Source: Pseudomonas fragi
GTDB taxonomy: Bacteria; Pseudomonadota; Gammaproteobacteria; Pseudomonadales; Pseudomonadaceae
Direction of reading: 5' to 3'
NCBI RefSeq assembly: GCF_025426255.1
Contig: NZ_CP104861.1
Span: forward strand, 2,914,001 to 2,978,000
DNA: 64,000 bases
Positions 43,282-52,933 of the stretch are shown here, piece by piece. Made by a program: the position numbers and the translations under genes. The notes under the pieces are model-generated. The model searched no databases. It was given only the letters and a program-made list of their open reading frames with translations, and was not told where the DNA came from. Every line of letters starts with the position of its first letter. Positions within the stretch are counted from its first letter, which is position 1.

Positions 43282-45060
43282 TTAGAACTGCGCTGCATCG
43301 AGCAGGTAGAGGCTTTCGCTGCCCGCCTTGACTGACGCGCTCAGGGAGTGAATTCGCGGTAACAGGCGAGCGAAGTAGAAACGCGCAGTGCCCAGCTTGC
43401 TGGCGTAGAAGTCCTCCTCTTGCTGTTTGCCCAGCGCCGCCCCGGCCATCCGCGCCCACATGTAAGCGTAGGCGGTATAGCCGAACACCTGAAGGTACTC
43501 GACCGAGGCTGCGCCGACTTCATTGGGGTTGTTTTGGGCGCGATCCAGCAACCAGGCGGTCAGCTCGTCCAGATTGTCCAGGGCCGCGTTCAGCGGTTTG
43601 CAGAACTCGGCCAGCTCGGCACCAGCAGACGCGCTGAACTGACGCACCTCGTCGGCGAACAACCGGTAAAGTGCCCCGCCGCTGCCCACAGTCTTGCGCC
43701 CTGCCAGGTCCAGGGCCTGGATGCCATTGGTGCCTTCGTAGATCTGGGTGATGCGCACGTCGCGCACCAGTTGCTCCTGGCCCCATTCACGAATATAGCC
43801 ATGACCGCCGAAGACCATCTGCCCGTGCAGCGTCGTTTCCAACCCCATATCGGTGAGAAACGCCTTGGCTACAGGGGTCAGCAGGGCTACCAGGTCTTGC
43901 GCGCGCTGGCGGGTGGTCGCGTCTTCGCTGTATTTGGCGGTGTCCAATTGCAGGGCCACGTAGCTGGAAAATGCCCGCCCACCCTCGTTCAGCGCTTTCA
44001 TGGTCAGCAGCATGCGGCGCACGTCCGGGTGCACGATGATCGGGTCGGCGGCCTGATGCAGATACTGCGCGCCGGACGGTGCACGACTTTGCAGACGCTC
44101 CCGAGCATATTCGACAGCGCCCTGATAAGAGCGCTCGCCCTGGGCCAGCCCCTGGATACCTACGCCCAGACGCTCGTAGTTCATCATGGTGAACATTGCC
44201 GCCAGGCCCTTGTTCGGTGCATCGATGATCCAGCCGGTGGCCTGGTCGAAGTTCATCACACAGGTGGCGGACGCCTTGATCCCCATCTTGTGCTCGATGG
44301 AGCCGCAGGACAGCGCGTTGCGCTGGCCCAAGGAACCATCGGCATTGACCATCACCTTGGGCACCAGAAACAGCGAGATACCTTTGGGCCCCGCAGGTGC
44401 ATCCGGCAGGCGTGCCAGTACCAGATGAATGATGTTCTCGCTCAGATCATGCTCGCCGCCGGTGATAAACATCTTGCTGCCGCTGATCGCGTAACTGCCA
44501 TCAGCCCGTGGCTCGGCGCGGGTGCGGATCAGCCCCAGGTCGGTGCCGCTGTGGGCCTCGGTCAGGCACATGGAACCGCTCCAGACCCCGGCATACAGGT
44601 TCGGCAGGTACTTTTGCTTCAATTCTTCGCTGGCATGGGCGTAAATCGACAGGCAGGCCCCGGCAGTCAACATCGGGTACAGGCCGAACGACAGGTTGGC
44701 CGAGTTGACCATTTCCTCGACCTGGGCGCTAATTGCCTTGGGCATGCCCATGCCACCGAACTGCGGAGCACCGCCAAGCCCCACCCAACCACTGGCGGCA
44801 AATGCCTGGTAAGCGGCGACAAAACCTTCCGGGGTTTTAACCCCCGCACTGCTCCAGGTACAACCTTGCTCATCGCCTGTCTGGCGCAGCGGCGCGATGA
44901 TCCCGGCGCTGATCTTGCCTGCTTCCTCAAGGATCGCGGCAGCGGTTTGCTCATCCACCACCTCGGCCATGCCTGGTAGTTGGGCCCAAAGCCTGGACAC
45001 CTGAAAAACTTCATTGAGCACGAAACGCATGTCGCGCAGGGGAGCTGTATATTCAGACAT
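43282..45060 (-). CDS. Acyl-CoA dehydrogenase, long form (DmdC/AcdA-like)
   Basis: A flavoprotein of 592 residues, the longer acyl-CoA dehydrogenase class with an extra C-terminal domain. Start at the Met at 45060 (MSEYTAPLRDMRFVLNEV, the usual start of this class). FAD motifs include CLTEAHSGTDLGLIRTRAE and FITGGEHDLSENIIHLVLAR; the YEGTNGIQALDLAGRK block carries the catalytic region and G-x-N-G. Its start overlaps the RND gene end by 8 bases, so it is coupled to the transporter. It would introduce the first double bond in an acyl-CoA. Confidence 0.92.
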   Translation of the reverse strand: MSEYTAPLRDMRFVLNEVFQVSRLWAQLPGMAEVVDEQTAAAILEEAGKISAGIIAPLRQTGDEQGCTWSSAGVKTPEGFVAAYQAFAASGWVGLGGAPQFGGMGMPKAISAQVEEMVNSANLSFGLYPMLTAGACLSIYAHASEELKQKYLPNLYAGVWSGSMCLTEAHSGTDLGLIRTRAEPRADGSYAISGSKMFITGGEHDLSENIIHLVLARLPDAPAGPKGISLFLVPKVMVNADGSLGQRNALSCGSIEHKMGIKASATCVMNFDQATGWIIDAPNKGLAAMFTMMNYERLGVGIQGLAQGERSYQGAVEYARERLQSRAPSGAQYLHQAADPIIVHPDVRRMLLTMKALNEGGRAFSSYVALQLDTAKYSEDATTRQRAQDLVALLTPVAKAFLTDMGLETTLHGQMVFGGHGYIREWGQEQLVRDVRITQIYEGTNGIQALDLAGRKTVGSGGALYRLFADEVRQFSASAGAELAEFCKPLNAALDNLDELTAWLLDRAQNNPNEVGAASVEYLQVFGYTAYAYMWARMAGAALGKQQEEDFYASKLGTARFYFARLLPRIHSLSASVKAGSESLYLLDAAQF

Positions 45061-47584
45061 GATTGGCTTTCTCGGACAGTGTGCGGGCACGACGCATGCT
45101 CGGTTTTTGAATGTTGGCGGCCGGTTGCTCAGGGGCAACACGAGGGATAAACGCGGGGCCGCGCAACAGGAAATATGACAAGGCCGGAATCAGGATCAGC
45201 GCGCCCAGCATGTTCCACAGGAACATGAAGGTCAGCAGAATGCCCATGTCCGCCTGGAACTTGATCGGCGACCAGACCCAGCACACCACGCCAGCCGCCA
45301 GGGTAATGCCCACCAGCCCCACTACCCGACCGGTGAAGGACACCGCCTTGCGGTAGGCCTCGCCCAGTGACAGACCCTGGCGCTGGTAATGCAGTTGCAC
45401 GCTGAGCAAATACAGCGCGTAGTCCACGCCAATCCCCACGCCGAGGGCAATCACCGGCAGGGTCGCGACTTTTACCCCGATGCCCATGAACACCATCAGG
45501 GCTTCGCACAGGATCGAGGTCAGCACCAGCGGCAGCAAGGCCACCAGCGTGGCGCGCCAACTGCGAAAGGTGATCAGGCAAAACAGCGTGACCGCCGCAT
45601 ACACGTAAAGGAGCATGGTGCGGTTGGCTTCGCGCACCACAATATTGGTCGCGGCCTCGATCCCCGCCGTACCGGCAGCCAGCAGGAACTGACGATCCGG
45701 GGTGCTGTTTTGTCTGGCGAAGGTATCGGCAATGTTCACCACTGCGTCCAGGGTCTGGGCCTTGTGGTCCTTGAGAAAGGCAATCACCGGCATCAGCGAA
45801 CAGTCGGTATTGAACAACTCCGGGGAATTGACCGAGGCCTGCTGGGCGGCATAGTTGAGCACGTCCTGATTACGCTGAATGCTGTTGAGCTTGGGGTTGC
45901 CTTCGTAGGAACCCGCCGTAATCTGGCGCACGGCGTTGACCAGCGACGACGTGGCCTGGACACCGGGCGACTGCTGTAACTCCCAGGCCAGTCGGTCGGC
46001 GAGAATCAGCGTCTGGTAATTCAGGCACCCTTCCGGCGCGGTCTTGATCATCACCGCGAACAGGTCGCTGGACAGTGCGTAGTGACTGGTGATGTAGGCG
46101 TTGTCACGGTTGTAGCGCGAATCGGCGCGCAACTCCGGAGCGCCGCTGTCGAGGTCGCCAATTTGCAGTTGCAGACTGACCACAAAGCCGCCAACACCCA
46201 TCAGGAGCGCCACCAGCACCGCGCCTGTTGCCCATTTGCGTGTAGTGAAACGGTCGAGCAGATCCCAAAGCTTGCCGAACCCTTTGCGCCCGTCTGCCCG
46301 TGTTTCGAGCTTCAGCGCACGTTCGGCCGCCTTGCGCCCGACGCCTACATAGGACAGCGCCACTGGCATCAACAACAAAGAGGTAAAAATCAGCACCGCG
46401 ACCCCGATACTCGCGGTGACGGCCAGGTCCTGGATCACCGGGATATCGATCAGCATCAACACCGCAAAACCCACCGCATCCGCCAGCAACGCGGTGACCC
46501 CGGCAATAAACAGGCGGCGGAAGGTATAGCGGGCGGCGATCAGCTTATGGGTGCCACGGGCGATGTCCTGCATGATGCCGTTCATCTTTTGCGCCGCATG
46601 GGACACGCCGATGGCGAAGATCAGGAACGGCACCAGTACCGAGTACGGGTCAATCGCATAGCCCAGCCATGCAACGATACCCAGTTGCCAGACCACCGCG
46701 ACCAGCGAACACCCCACTACCAGTAGCGTGCTGCGCACACAGCGGGTATAGCAGTAGATGATCAGCAGCGAAGTGAGCACCGCCAGGCCGAAGAACATCA
46801 TGACCTGAATCAGGCCATCGATCAGGTCGCCCATCAGTTTGGCGAACCCAATCACCCGCACCTTGTACTGGCCCTTGCCCTCCTCCCCGGCCTTGCGGGC
46901 GGCACTGTCACCGGCGAATTCGATTTTGTCGCGCAACTGCTCCTCGAGCAAACGCGAGAACTGCTGGTAGTTGATGCCCTGGCCCGTGGCCGAGGTTTTA
47001 TCCAGCAGAGGCACGATCAACATGCTGGATTTAAAGTCACTGGCTACCAGGCTGCCGACGATCCCGGCACGGCTGATATTCTGGCGTAGTTGCTCGATGT
47101 CGGCAGGCGAACCCCGATAAGTCCCGGGCATTACCGGGCCACCCTGAAAACCCTCTTCAGTGACTTCGGTCCAGCGCACGCCGGGGCTCCACAGCGATTT
47201 CATCCAGGCCCGATCAACCCCTTCAGTGATAAACAGTTGGTCGTTGACCTGTTTGAGAACCTCCAGATAAGCGGGGTCGAAAATATCCCCCCCGGTGTTC
47301 TCGACCACCACCCGTACCGAGTTGCCCAGGCCACGCAAGGATTGGCGGTTCTCCAGGTAGTTCTGGATATAGGGCTGGCTCTGGGGAATCATCTTTTCAA
47401 AACTGGGCCGCAGCTCCAGACGTGTCACCGCCATATAGCCCAGCACCACCGTAATCAGTGCCATCAGCACCATGAACAGCGGGCGGTGGTTGAACACCAG
47501 CCGTTCCAGCAGGTTGCCGGACTGGCGATCGAAATCACGCAGATCGTGGATCACCGGCATGCTGTCTTGCTTGATATTGCCCAT
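45053..47584 (-). CDS. RND/MMPL-family transporter
   Basis: An 843-residue inner-membrane protein with two repeats of a helix, a large periplasmic loop and five helices (about 12 helices in all). The sterol-sensing-like halves read DPYSVLVPFLIFAIGVSHAAQ and GVGIGVDYALYLLSV, with the second-half acidic residue in helix 4 needed for proton coupling. MMPL/HpnN proteins of this type move lipids or hydrophobic molecules, and this one has no membrane-fusion or TolC partner. Its neighbours encode DUF1302, DUF1329 and YCF48-like envelope proteins, which recur with this transporter family. Confidence 0.9.
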   Translation of the reverse strand: MGNIKQDSMPVIHDLRDFDRQSGNLLERLVFNHRPLFMVLMALITVVLGYMAVTRLELRPSFEKMIPQSQPYIQNYLENRQSLRGLGNSVRVVVENTGGDIFDPAYLEVLKQVNDQLFITEGVDRAWMKSLWSPGVRWTEVTEEGFQGGPVMPGTYRGSPADIEQLRQNISRAGIVGSLVASDFKSSMLIVPLLDKTSATGQGINYQQFSRLLEEQLRDKIEFAGDSAARKAGEEGKGQYKVRVIGFAKLMGDLIDGLIQVMMFFGLAVLTSLLIIYCYTRCVRSTLLVVGCSLVAVVWQLGIVAWLGYAIDPYSVLVPFLIFAIGVSHAAQKMNGIMQDIARGTHKLIAARYTFRRLFIAGVTALLADAVGFAVLMLIDIPVIQDLAVTASIGVAVLIFTSLLLMPVALSYVGVGRKAAERALKLETRADGRKGFGKLWDLLDRFTTRKWATGAVLVALLMGVGGFVVSLQLQIGDLDSGAPELRADSRYNRDNAYITSHYALSSDLFAVMIKTAPEGCLNYQTLILADRLAWELQQSPGVQATSSLVNAVRQITAGSYEGNPKLNSIQRNQDVLNYAAQQASVNSPELFNTDCSLMPVIAFLKDHKAQTLDAVVNIADTFARQNSTPDRQFLLAAGTAGIEAATNIVVREANRTMLLYVYAAVTLFCLITFRSWRATLVALLPLVLTSILCEALMVFMGIGVKVATLPVIALGVGIGVDYALYLLSVQLHYQRQGLSLGEAYRKAVSFTGRVVGLVGITLAAGVVCWVWSPIKFQADMGILLTFMFLWNMLGALILIPALSYFLLRGPAFIPRVAPEQPAANIQKPSMRRARTLSEKANHV

Positions 47585-47615
47585 GTCTGGGTTCTCGCTC
47601 TAGATTTTCGAGGTC

Positions 47616-48689
47616 TTACTTGCCGACCAGTGCCTGGGCACCACGGCTACCCACCACCACCCGCGAACCGTCGGCGGCCAGGGCAGCGCCAGCCACCGGC
47701 GGCAGGTTCTGCTGCGCCAGCGCCCGCAAGCCGCTGCCGCCCGCCTGGCTGACCAGCACGTGCCCGGCTTGGCTAAACAGCTCGTATTGACCTTGCGCAT
47801 CGATGATCGCGGCCGTGATGCTGCTCTGCACCCCGCTGTTGAGCGGGCTCCAGTGCGCCCCGCCATCAGTGCTGCGCAGCACATTGCCGCGCAGGCCGTA
47901 GACGATCACTTCACCAGGCTTGCCGACCACCCCGAAAAAACTGCCCTGATACGGCGGTTGCAAGGCCGCGAACCGCTGCTGGTCAGCCTGCCATTTGAGC
48001 AGCAGGCCCTGCTCGCCGGCGATATACAGGCCGTCGCCGGTCGAGGCGATGGCATTCAGATGAAACCCCTGGGGGTTGTCGGTGCGGTCCTGAAACGGGG
48101 TCCAGCTCTGACCGCCGTCCTCGGTACGCAGGATCAGGTTGAAGACGCCAATCACATAACCGAGCCGGTCATTGGCGAACCACAGATCCAGCAACGGCTT
48201 GTCGGCGCCTTCTGCGGCCAGGCGCTGACCTTCGGCGACCAGCAATGGCCATTGCTCATTGGCCGGTTCGGCAGTTGCCAGCGCCGTGTAATGCCTGACC
48301 AGCAAATCGCCGATCTGGCGACCGTCCAGCTGTTTGCTCCAGGTGACGCCAGCGTCGCTGCTGTGCAGTACCACCCCATCATTGCCCACCGCCCAGCCCT
48401 GGCGGGGCGACGGAAAAAACACCGCATTCAGATCACTGCTCAGCGGCACGCTGGCTTGCACCCAGTGCTGGCCCGCATCATCGGAATACACAATGTGGCC
48501 GCGCTGCCCCACGCTGACCAATCGCTCACCTGCGCGAGCGATACCCACCAAAGGGCTGTGCACGGCCAAAGCACTGGGCTTGGCTGGCAGTTCCAGCACA
48601 TCCACATAGCCCGCCGCCAGAGCGGCGACCGGCAACGGCGCGAGCATCGAACACAGCAGCACCCGCATGATTTTTTTCAAAGAACCCAT
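47616..48689 (-). CDS. YCF48/BNR-repeat periplasmic beta-propeller
   Basis: A 357-residue secreted protein, started at the Met at 48689 with GGAAGGTG upstream; signal peptide ends near ALAA (mature GYVDVLELPAKPS). At least five sialidase-like or YCF48-type repeats follow the pattern GxxWxxxxxG, for example DDAGQHWVQASVP, SDAGVTWSKQLDG, EDGGQSWTPFQD and TDGGAHWSPLNSG. Function unknown; the propeller may be a scaffold for the RND transporter encoded 31 bases further on. Confidence 0.85.
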   Translation of the reverse strand: MGSLKKIMRVLLCSMLAPLPVAALAAGYVDVLELPAKPSALAVHSPLVGIARAGERLVSVGQRGHIVYSDDAGQHWVQASVPLSSDLNAVFFPSPRQGWAVGNDGVVLHSSDAGVTWSKQLDGRQIGDLLVRHYTALATAEPANEQWPLLVAEGQRLAAEGADKPLLDLWFANDRLGYVIGVFNLILRTEDGGQSWTPFQDRTDNPQGFHLNAIASTGDGLYIAGEQGLLLKWQADQQRFAALQPPYQGSFFGVVGKPGEVIVYGLRGNVLRSTDGGAHWSPLNSGVQSSITAAIIDAQGQYELFSQAGHVLVSQAGGSGLRALAQQNLPPVAGAALAADGSRVVVGSRGAQALVGK

Positions 48690-48755
48690 ACCGCACCTTC
48701 CAGGCAAGCGACGCCGGGCTGCGCCTGAGCACAACCCGGGGCCAGAGTCGGTCAC

Positions 48756-50114
48756 TTAGCGAATCCCGGCCCCTGCCAGGGCGTCCGGTGCCCACTGCAC
48801 TTTAGACAGGGTCTCGCTGTACTTGATGCCGCCGTACGGACCCACAATGCCGTTGATGTTGTAGTTGCCGCCCACCAGGTCATAGATCATGAAAGGTGTC
48901 GTGTCAGGGGTCTGCTTGTCGTAGCTCTGACTGAGAAAGGTGAAGGCGCCACGGTAGAGTTTGCCGCTCGAATCGTACTGATCGGAGGCCAGAGCGATCC
49001 AGCTGTCTTCATCCAGATAGAAGCGACGCTTGTGATAGATGTGGCGTGCACCGGGCTTGAGCGTGGCTTCCACCACCCAAACCCGGTGTTTCTCCCAGCG
49101 CACATAGTCGGGGGCAAGGTGGTTGGGCGTAATCAGCAACTTGGCCTGCTGCGCGTACGTGAGTTTGTAAGTGTTGTAGGGCACGATCATTTCCTGCTTG
49201 CCCACCAGCTTCCAGTCGTAGCGGTCCAGCGCCCCGTTGAACACAAACGTATCGTCGTAGGTATTGGCTCCGGCCGTGCCGGGGTTGGGCGTATCATAGG
49301 CCAGGTCCGGCGCCAGCTTGACTCGGCGCTGCCCCGGCAAGTACTGCCAGGCCTTGCGCGGCTGGGCCAGCGGGTCGGCGGAGTCCTTGAGCATGATTGC
49401 CTCGCCCGCACGCCGCGCAGGCCCGGTGTAATACAGCTTCATCTGGTAAAAAATATCGCTGCTGGCAACCGGCTTTGACATGTTTTCGTAGATCGGATAA
49501 TTCATGTACGCCAGCGCCGTGGTGGACAGTGTCGGCACCCCCGCAGCGTCTACGTTCCATGAATCGTACTTGGCATTGAAATTGGTACCCAGGTAGCGCA
49601 ACAGGTGGTTCCACATGGCTTCGCTGCCGTTTTGCGGAATCGGAAACGGCACACCGGGCAGTACGTTATCGATGGCCAGGCCGCCGTTGAGACTCTTGGC
49701 ATCGGTGGCATTTTTCAGGCTGTTGTCCAGCACCGTCTTGGGCAAGGCGACCGTGCGGTGGGTGGGGTACACATCGATACGATAGGTGGGGTAACGCTTG
49801 GCCAGTTCCACCGTGGTGGCAGTCAGCATGCCCTTGTACTGGTCGACGTTTTTACCATCGATAACCAGTACCGGCTTCTCATCGACAAAGGGGTCGGGCC
49901 GCATGTTTTCACCGGCCTTGAAACTGGCCGGAGGGGTGGTCAATCCGCCCTTGTAGGCCGGGATCGAACCGTCTGCATTGCCCGCCATCTCGCCGCCGAC
50001 TCCGGTCAGGCTGGTGCCCAGCCTTGCCGCGTCCTGAGCCGATACACCAGCCTGGGCCTGGGCGCTGATCACTGCAGCGAGGGACACTGCCAGTATGTTG
50101 TTTAGAAATCGCAT
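48756..50114 (-). CDS. DUF1329 outer-membrane/periplasmic protein
   Basis: A 452-residue secreted protein from the Met at 50114 (MRFLNNILAVSLAAVISAQAQAG, signal cleavage near AQA), with GGAGAG ahead. It has the DUF1329 pattern: LGTSLTGVGGEMAGNADGSIPAYKGG near the start and WKLVGKQEMIVPYNTYKLTY and RHIYHKRRFYLDEDSWI in the second half. The family is related to LolA/LolB-like lipoprotein carriers, which suggests it binds a lipid or hydrophobic molecule in the periplasm. That is inference. The leader has AAAAACAA at 50130-50137. Confidence 0.85.
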   Translation of the reverse strand: MRFLNNILAVSLAAVISAQAQAGVSAQDAARLGTSLTGVGGEMAGNADGSIPAYKGGLTTPPASFKAGENMRPDPFVDEKPVLVIDGKNVDQYKGMLTATTVELAKRYPTYRIDVYPTHRTVALPKTVLDNSLKNATDAKSLNGGLAIDNVLPGVPFPIPQNGSEAMWNHLLRYLGTNFNAKYDSWNVDAAGVPTLSTTALAYMNYPIYENMSKPVASSDIFYQMKLYYTGPARRAGEAIMLKDSADPLAQPRKAWQYLPGQRRVKLAPDLAYDTPNPGTAGANTYDDTFVFNGALDRYDWKLVGKQEMIVPYNTYKLTYAQQAKLLITPNHLAPDYVRWEKHRVWVVEATLKPGARHIYHKRRFYLDEDSWIALASDQYDSSGKLYRGAFTFLSQSYDKQTPDTTPFMIYDLVGGNYNINGIVGPYGGIKYSETLSKVQWAPDALAGAGIR

Positions 50115-50153
50115 CTGAATTCTCTCCACTTGTTTTTATAATTCGAGCGTCAA

Positions 50154-52016
50154 TCAGAAGGTGGTCTTGAACGAGGCCGTGACCATGCCGCGGTCTTTCA
50201 ACAGCGGCGACAGTCCGGCTTGGGAAGTGATCTGGCCGGGGATGCACTGGTACAGGCCATTGGCACCCGGGGTGTTGTTGTCGAAGCCGGTTTCACACGT
50301 ATCGAAAGGGCCAAAAGCATCGACGTACTTGAGGTCCAGCTTGTACTTCTGATAGATATCCGCCGCGACGCCGATGGAGTAACTGCCGGCATTTTCGTTG
50401 CCGCCCAGTTGCACCGCCGAGTTGCCCTTGAGGCCAACGTTGTAGGCCAGCGGCATATACATATCGACGCCCGGGAACACCTGAAACCAGGTCGGGGTCA
50501 GGTTGACCGCCAGGGTGTAGGCATTGGTGTCGACCTTATCGACGCCTCTGTAGCTGGAGTCGCCCTTGAAGGTCTGCTTGCCCTTGTCGACACTCACCAG
50601 ATGGGTCATCGCACCTTCAACCGCCAGTGACGATGAGTCCCACAGCGGCGTCTTGCCAAAACTCACCAGGCCATTGAGCACAATATGCAAGGTCTTGCCC
50701 CGGGCAAGCCCGGTATCGCCCTTGCCCGGTACGCCGCCAATCAGGTTGGCGCCGTTGACCAGCCCCGCCCCCGCCTGCGCCGCCAGCGTCGAGTTGATGG
50801 TGCTGAAGTTGCTCACCAGCGGCATGTTTTCGCGGTAGTTCAGGTCAAGCCCCACGCTGACCGGCCCCACGCCCTTCGACAGGCTGATGCCGTAGATATC
50901 GATGTCATCGGCATAGGCCGTCAGGTACTCGACGCCTTCCAGACCGGCCAGCCCCGGCAGGTGCAGGTTGGGCGCGTTGATCAGAACCGAGGGCATGGGG
51001 TCCGAGGTGTTGCGGTAGTAGAAGCCCAAGGTGCCGTCCAGCCACTCCGGGCTCCATTTAGCCATCAACCCGTAATCACCGGAGTTGCGCGGTTTGACAT
51101 CATGCCCACGGGGGGCACCGTAGTAGGCACCGGCCCCGCCCAGCAATCCCGGCACGGGCAACCAGAACACATCGGCGCCCTCGCCCAGCATGTCGTAGCC
51201 GCCCATATAGGTTCCGCCTTCAGGCAGGCGCGAGTTCTGGAATTCCAGGAAATACTGCGCGCCCAGGGTCAGCTCAGGGTTGACCGTGAAAGACACCGAG
51301 AGCTGGTTGCGCGGCAGGAACAGTTCCTTGGTTTCGGTGCCGGGTACGTTGTACAGCTTTGCCAGGTCAAGGGCCGACTGCCCGTAGTTGATACCGTTGG
51401 CCGCGTTGAACAGGGTTTCGCCCCAATACACGTTGTGCTTGCCGAGCTTGGCGCTGAGCATCGACTCGTCACCGATTTCGGTGCTGTAAAACACAAAGGC
51501 ATCGAGGATTTCGCCGGACGGCCCGTTGTAATAACGGGCGGTGTAGTTGCTTAGCCCATGTTTGCGAGCGGTATGGCCGTTGAGCGAGTCACCGGGCTGA
51601 ATCGCCCCTCCGCCAGCAGGTCGGGCCGCCACCAGATTACCGGCGTTACCCGCCTGCCCCGGAAACGGATTGGAGTTGGAGCCCACATGGTCATACGCGT
51701 GGTCGTACCAGCTTGCGCCGCTGACCCGAAAACCCATTTTCCCCTGATAGACAACATCCAGCTCGGTCAGCAAATCAACGCGCTGGGTGACGGCGCTGCC
51801 GACACTGAAGTTGTTGTCGCCGTCATTGAGGTTGGCGGTGTCGGCAATTTTCGAGTTCTGACTTTCAACCCGTTGCCCATAGCTGGCCTTGAGCGTGTTA
51901 TCGAAGCGTACGGCCCAGTCTTCAGTGCCGTCGGTAAGTTCAAACCCTTGAGCTGCGGGCATGCAAGCGAGCAGCATGGCGCTGCTCAGCAGGCTGCGAC
52001 CTGTGATGTTATGCAT
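50154..52016 (-). CDS. DUF1302 outer-membrane beta-barrel-like protein
   Basis: A 620-residue secreted protein from the Met at 52016 (MHNITGRSLLSSAMLLAC, signal to about AAQG), with GGAGA ahead. DUF1302 proteins have alternating hydrophobic strands and an aromatic C-terminal residue (here MVTASFKTTF), typical of outer-membrane barrels. It is usually encoded with DUF1329, as here (39 bases apart). Related pairs occur with medium-chain acyl-CoA ligases in pseudomonads. The leader is a dense A-rich run (52030-52056). Likely passage of a hydrophobic substrate across the outer membrane. Confidence 0.85.
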   Translation of the reverse strand: MHNITGRSLLSSAMLLACMPAAQGFELTDGTEDWAVRFDNTLKASYGQRVESQNSKIADTANLNDGDNNFSVGSAVTQRVDLLTELDVVYQGKMGFRVSGASWYDHAYDHVGSNSNPFPGQAGNAGNLVAARPAGGGAIQPGDSLNGHTARKHGLSNYTARYYNGPSGEILDAFVFYSTEIGDESMLSAKLGKHNVYWGETLFNAANGINYGQSALDLAKLYNVPGTETKELFLPRNQLSVSFTVNPELTLGAQYFLEFQNSRLPEGGTYMGGYDMLGEGADVFWLPVPGLLGGAGAYYGAPRGHDVKPRNSGDYGLMAKWSPEWLDGTLGFYYRNTSDPMPSVLINAPNLHLPGLAGLEGVEYLTAYADDIDIYGISLSKGVGPVSVGLDLNYRENMPLVSNFSTINSTLAAQAGAGLVNGANLIGGVPGKGDTGLARGKTLHIVLNGLVSFGKTPLWDSSSLAVEGAMTHLVSVDKGKQTFKGDSSYRGVDKVDTNAYTLAVNLTPTWFQVFPGVDMYMPLAYNVGLKGNSAVQLGGNENAGSYSIGVAADIYQKYKLDLKYVDAFGPFDTCETGFDNNTPGANGLYQCIPGQITSQAGLSPLLKDRGMVTASFKTTF

Positions 52017-52125
52017 TACGTTGTCTCCGTTTTTCTTGTTTTTGTTTTTTGGTTTTAACAACGGCTCACACCCGGTCCTGGCGATGGTGCGAGCATATTT
52101 GAGGCAGGGCTTTCAGCGGGTTTGG

Positions 52126-52680
52126 CTAGCGATCCAGCGTGCGGATCAACTCATCGGCTTGTGGCCAGTCGCCGTAGCCGGCGGCAGGATTGAGATGACC
52201 TACCGCGCCCAGGTTGACCAATTCACTGCCCCAGCCCAGGGCCAGCCTGGTGACTGCCTGCAAGCTGGCAAGGTGGTCATTGGTGCTGGCCGCCACAATC
52301 GAGGGGAATGGCAGAGCCCCTTTGGGGAGCGGGTCCCAGCCATTGGCGCGCAGACTTTGCGAGGTCGGATAGCCTTGCGGCCAACTGGCCTCAAGGTCCG
52401 GCGGTGCAGCCAGCAAGGCGCCCTTGATCGGGCGCTGATGAACCGCCGCCCAGTGCGCAACCATCAGCACACCGGCACTGTGCGCCACTAGAATTACCGG
52501 GCCGCTGATGGTCTGCAGCTCGCGCTGAATTGCGTCCACGCGAGCCGCCAGGCTGAGTTTGTGCTCCTCCAGCGGTGGCACCGAGCGAACCTTGCCCAGC
52601 CGCGCCTGCAGTAGCGTCTGCCAATGCTGCGGCACGTGATCACGCAAGCCCGGAACAATCAAAACCGTGGTTTCACTCAT
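52126..52680 (-). CDS. RBBP9/YdeN-type alpha/beta hydrolase
   Basis: A 184-residue serine hydrolase, from the Met at 52680 (MSETTVLIVPGLRDHVPQHW) with AAGGGTGA upstream. The catalytic set is visible: Ser in VAHSAGVLMVAHW, Asp in ASTNDHLASL and His in GAVGHLNPAAGYGDWP. Length and the LIVPGLRDHVPQHWQ start match the RBBP9/YdeN family, which has no settled substrate. First gene of the leftward run that continues with DUF1302; it may hydrolyse an ester that supplies the acyl-CoA genes. Confidence 0.88.
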   Translation of the reverse strand: MSETTVLIVPGLRDHVPQHWQTLLQARLGKVRSVPPLEEHKLSLAARVDAIQRELQTISGPVILVAHSAGVLMVAHWAAVHQRPIKGALLAAPPDLEASWPQGYPTSQSLRANGWDPLPKGALPFPSIVAASTNDHLASLQAVTRLALGWGSELVNLGAVGHLNPAAGYGDWPQADELIRTLDR

Positions 52681-52933
52681 CGATCCATTCACCCTTGAAC
52701 ATGCCATCGAACCGTTCGCCAACGCTGCGAACCCTGCTGACTGCACAGTAGATTTCGACTGCCCCCAACGCTTCACATTTGGCGTCAACCACTTCTCTTT
52801 TGATGACAGCGGGAGCGGATCACAGCGATGGTTTGCCCTTGGGTACTTTTCATTGCACGACCAAAGCTCTATAAATGCGCGGCAGTAGCGCTGGTGAGAC
52901 CTCTTTTGTCACCCAAGGGAAGACATACACGCC

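Noticed and set aside
43420..44979. 519-codon open frame opposite the acyl-CoA dehydrogenase
   Set aside because: Shadow of the dehydrogenase, whose FAD motifs are intact on the minus strand.
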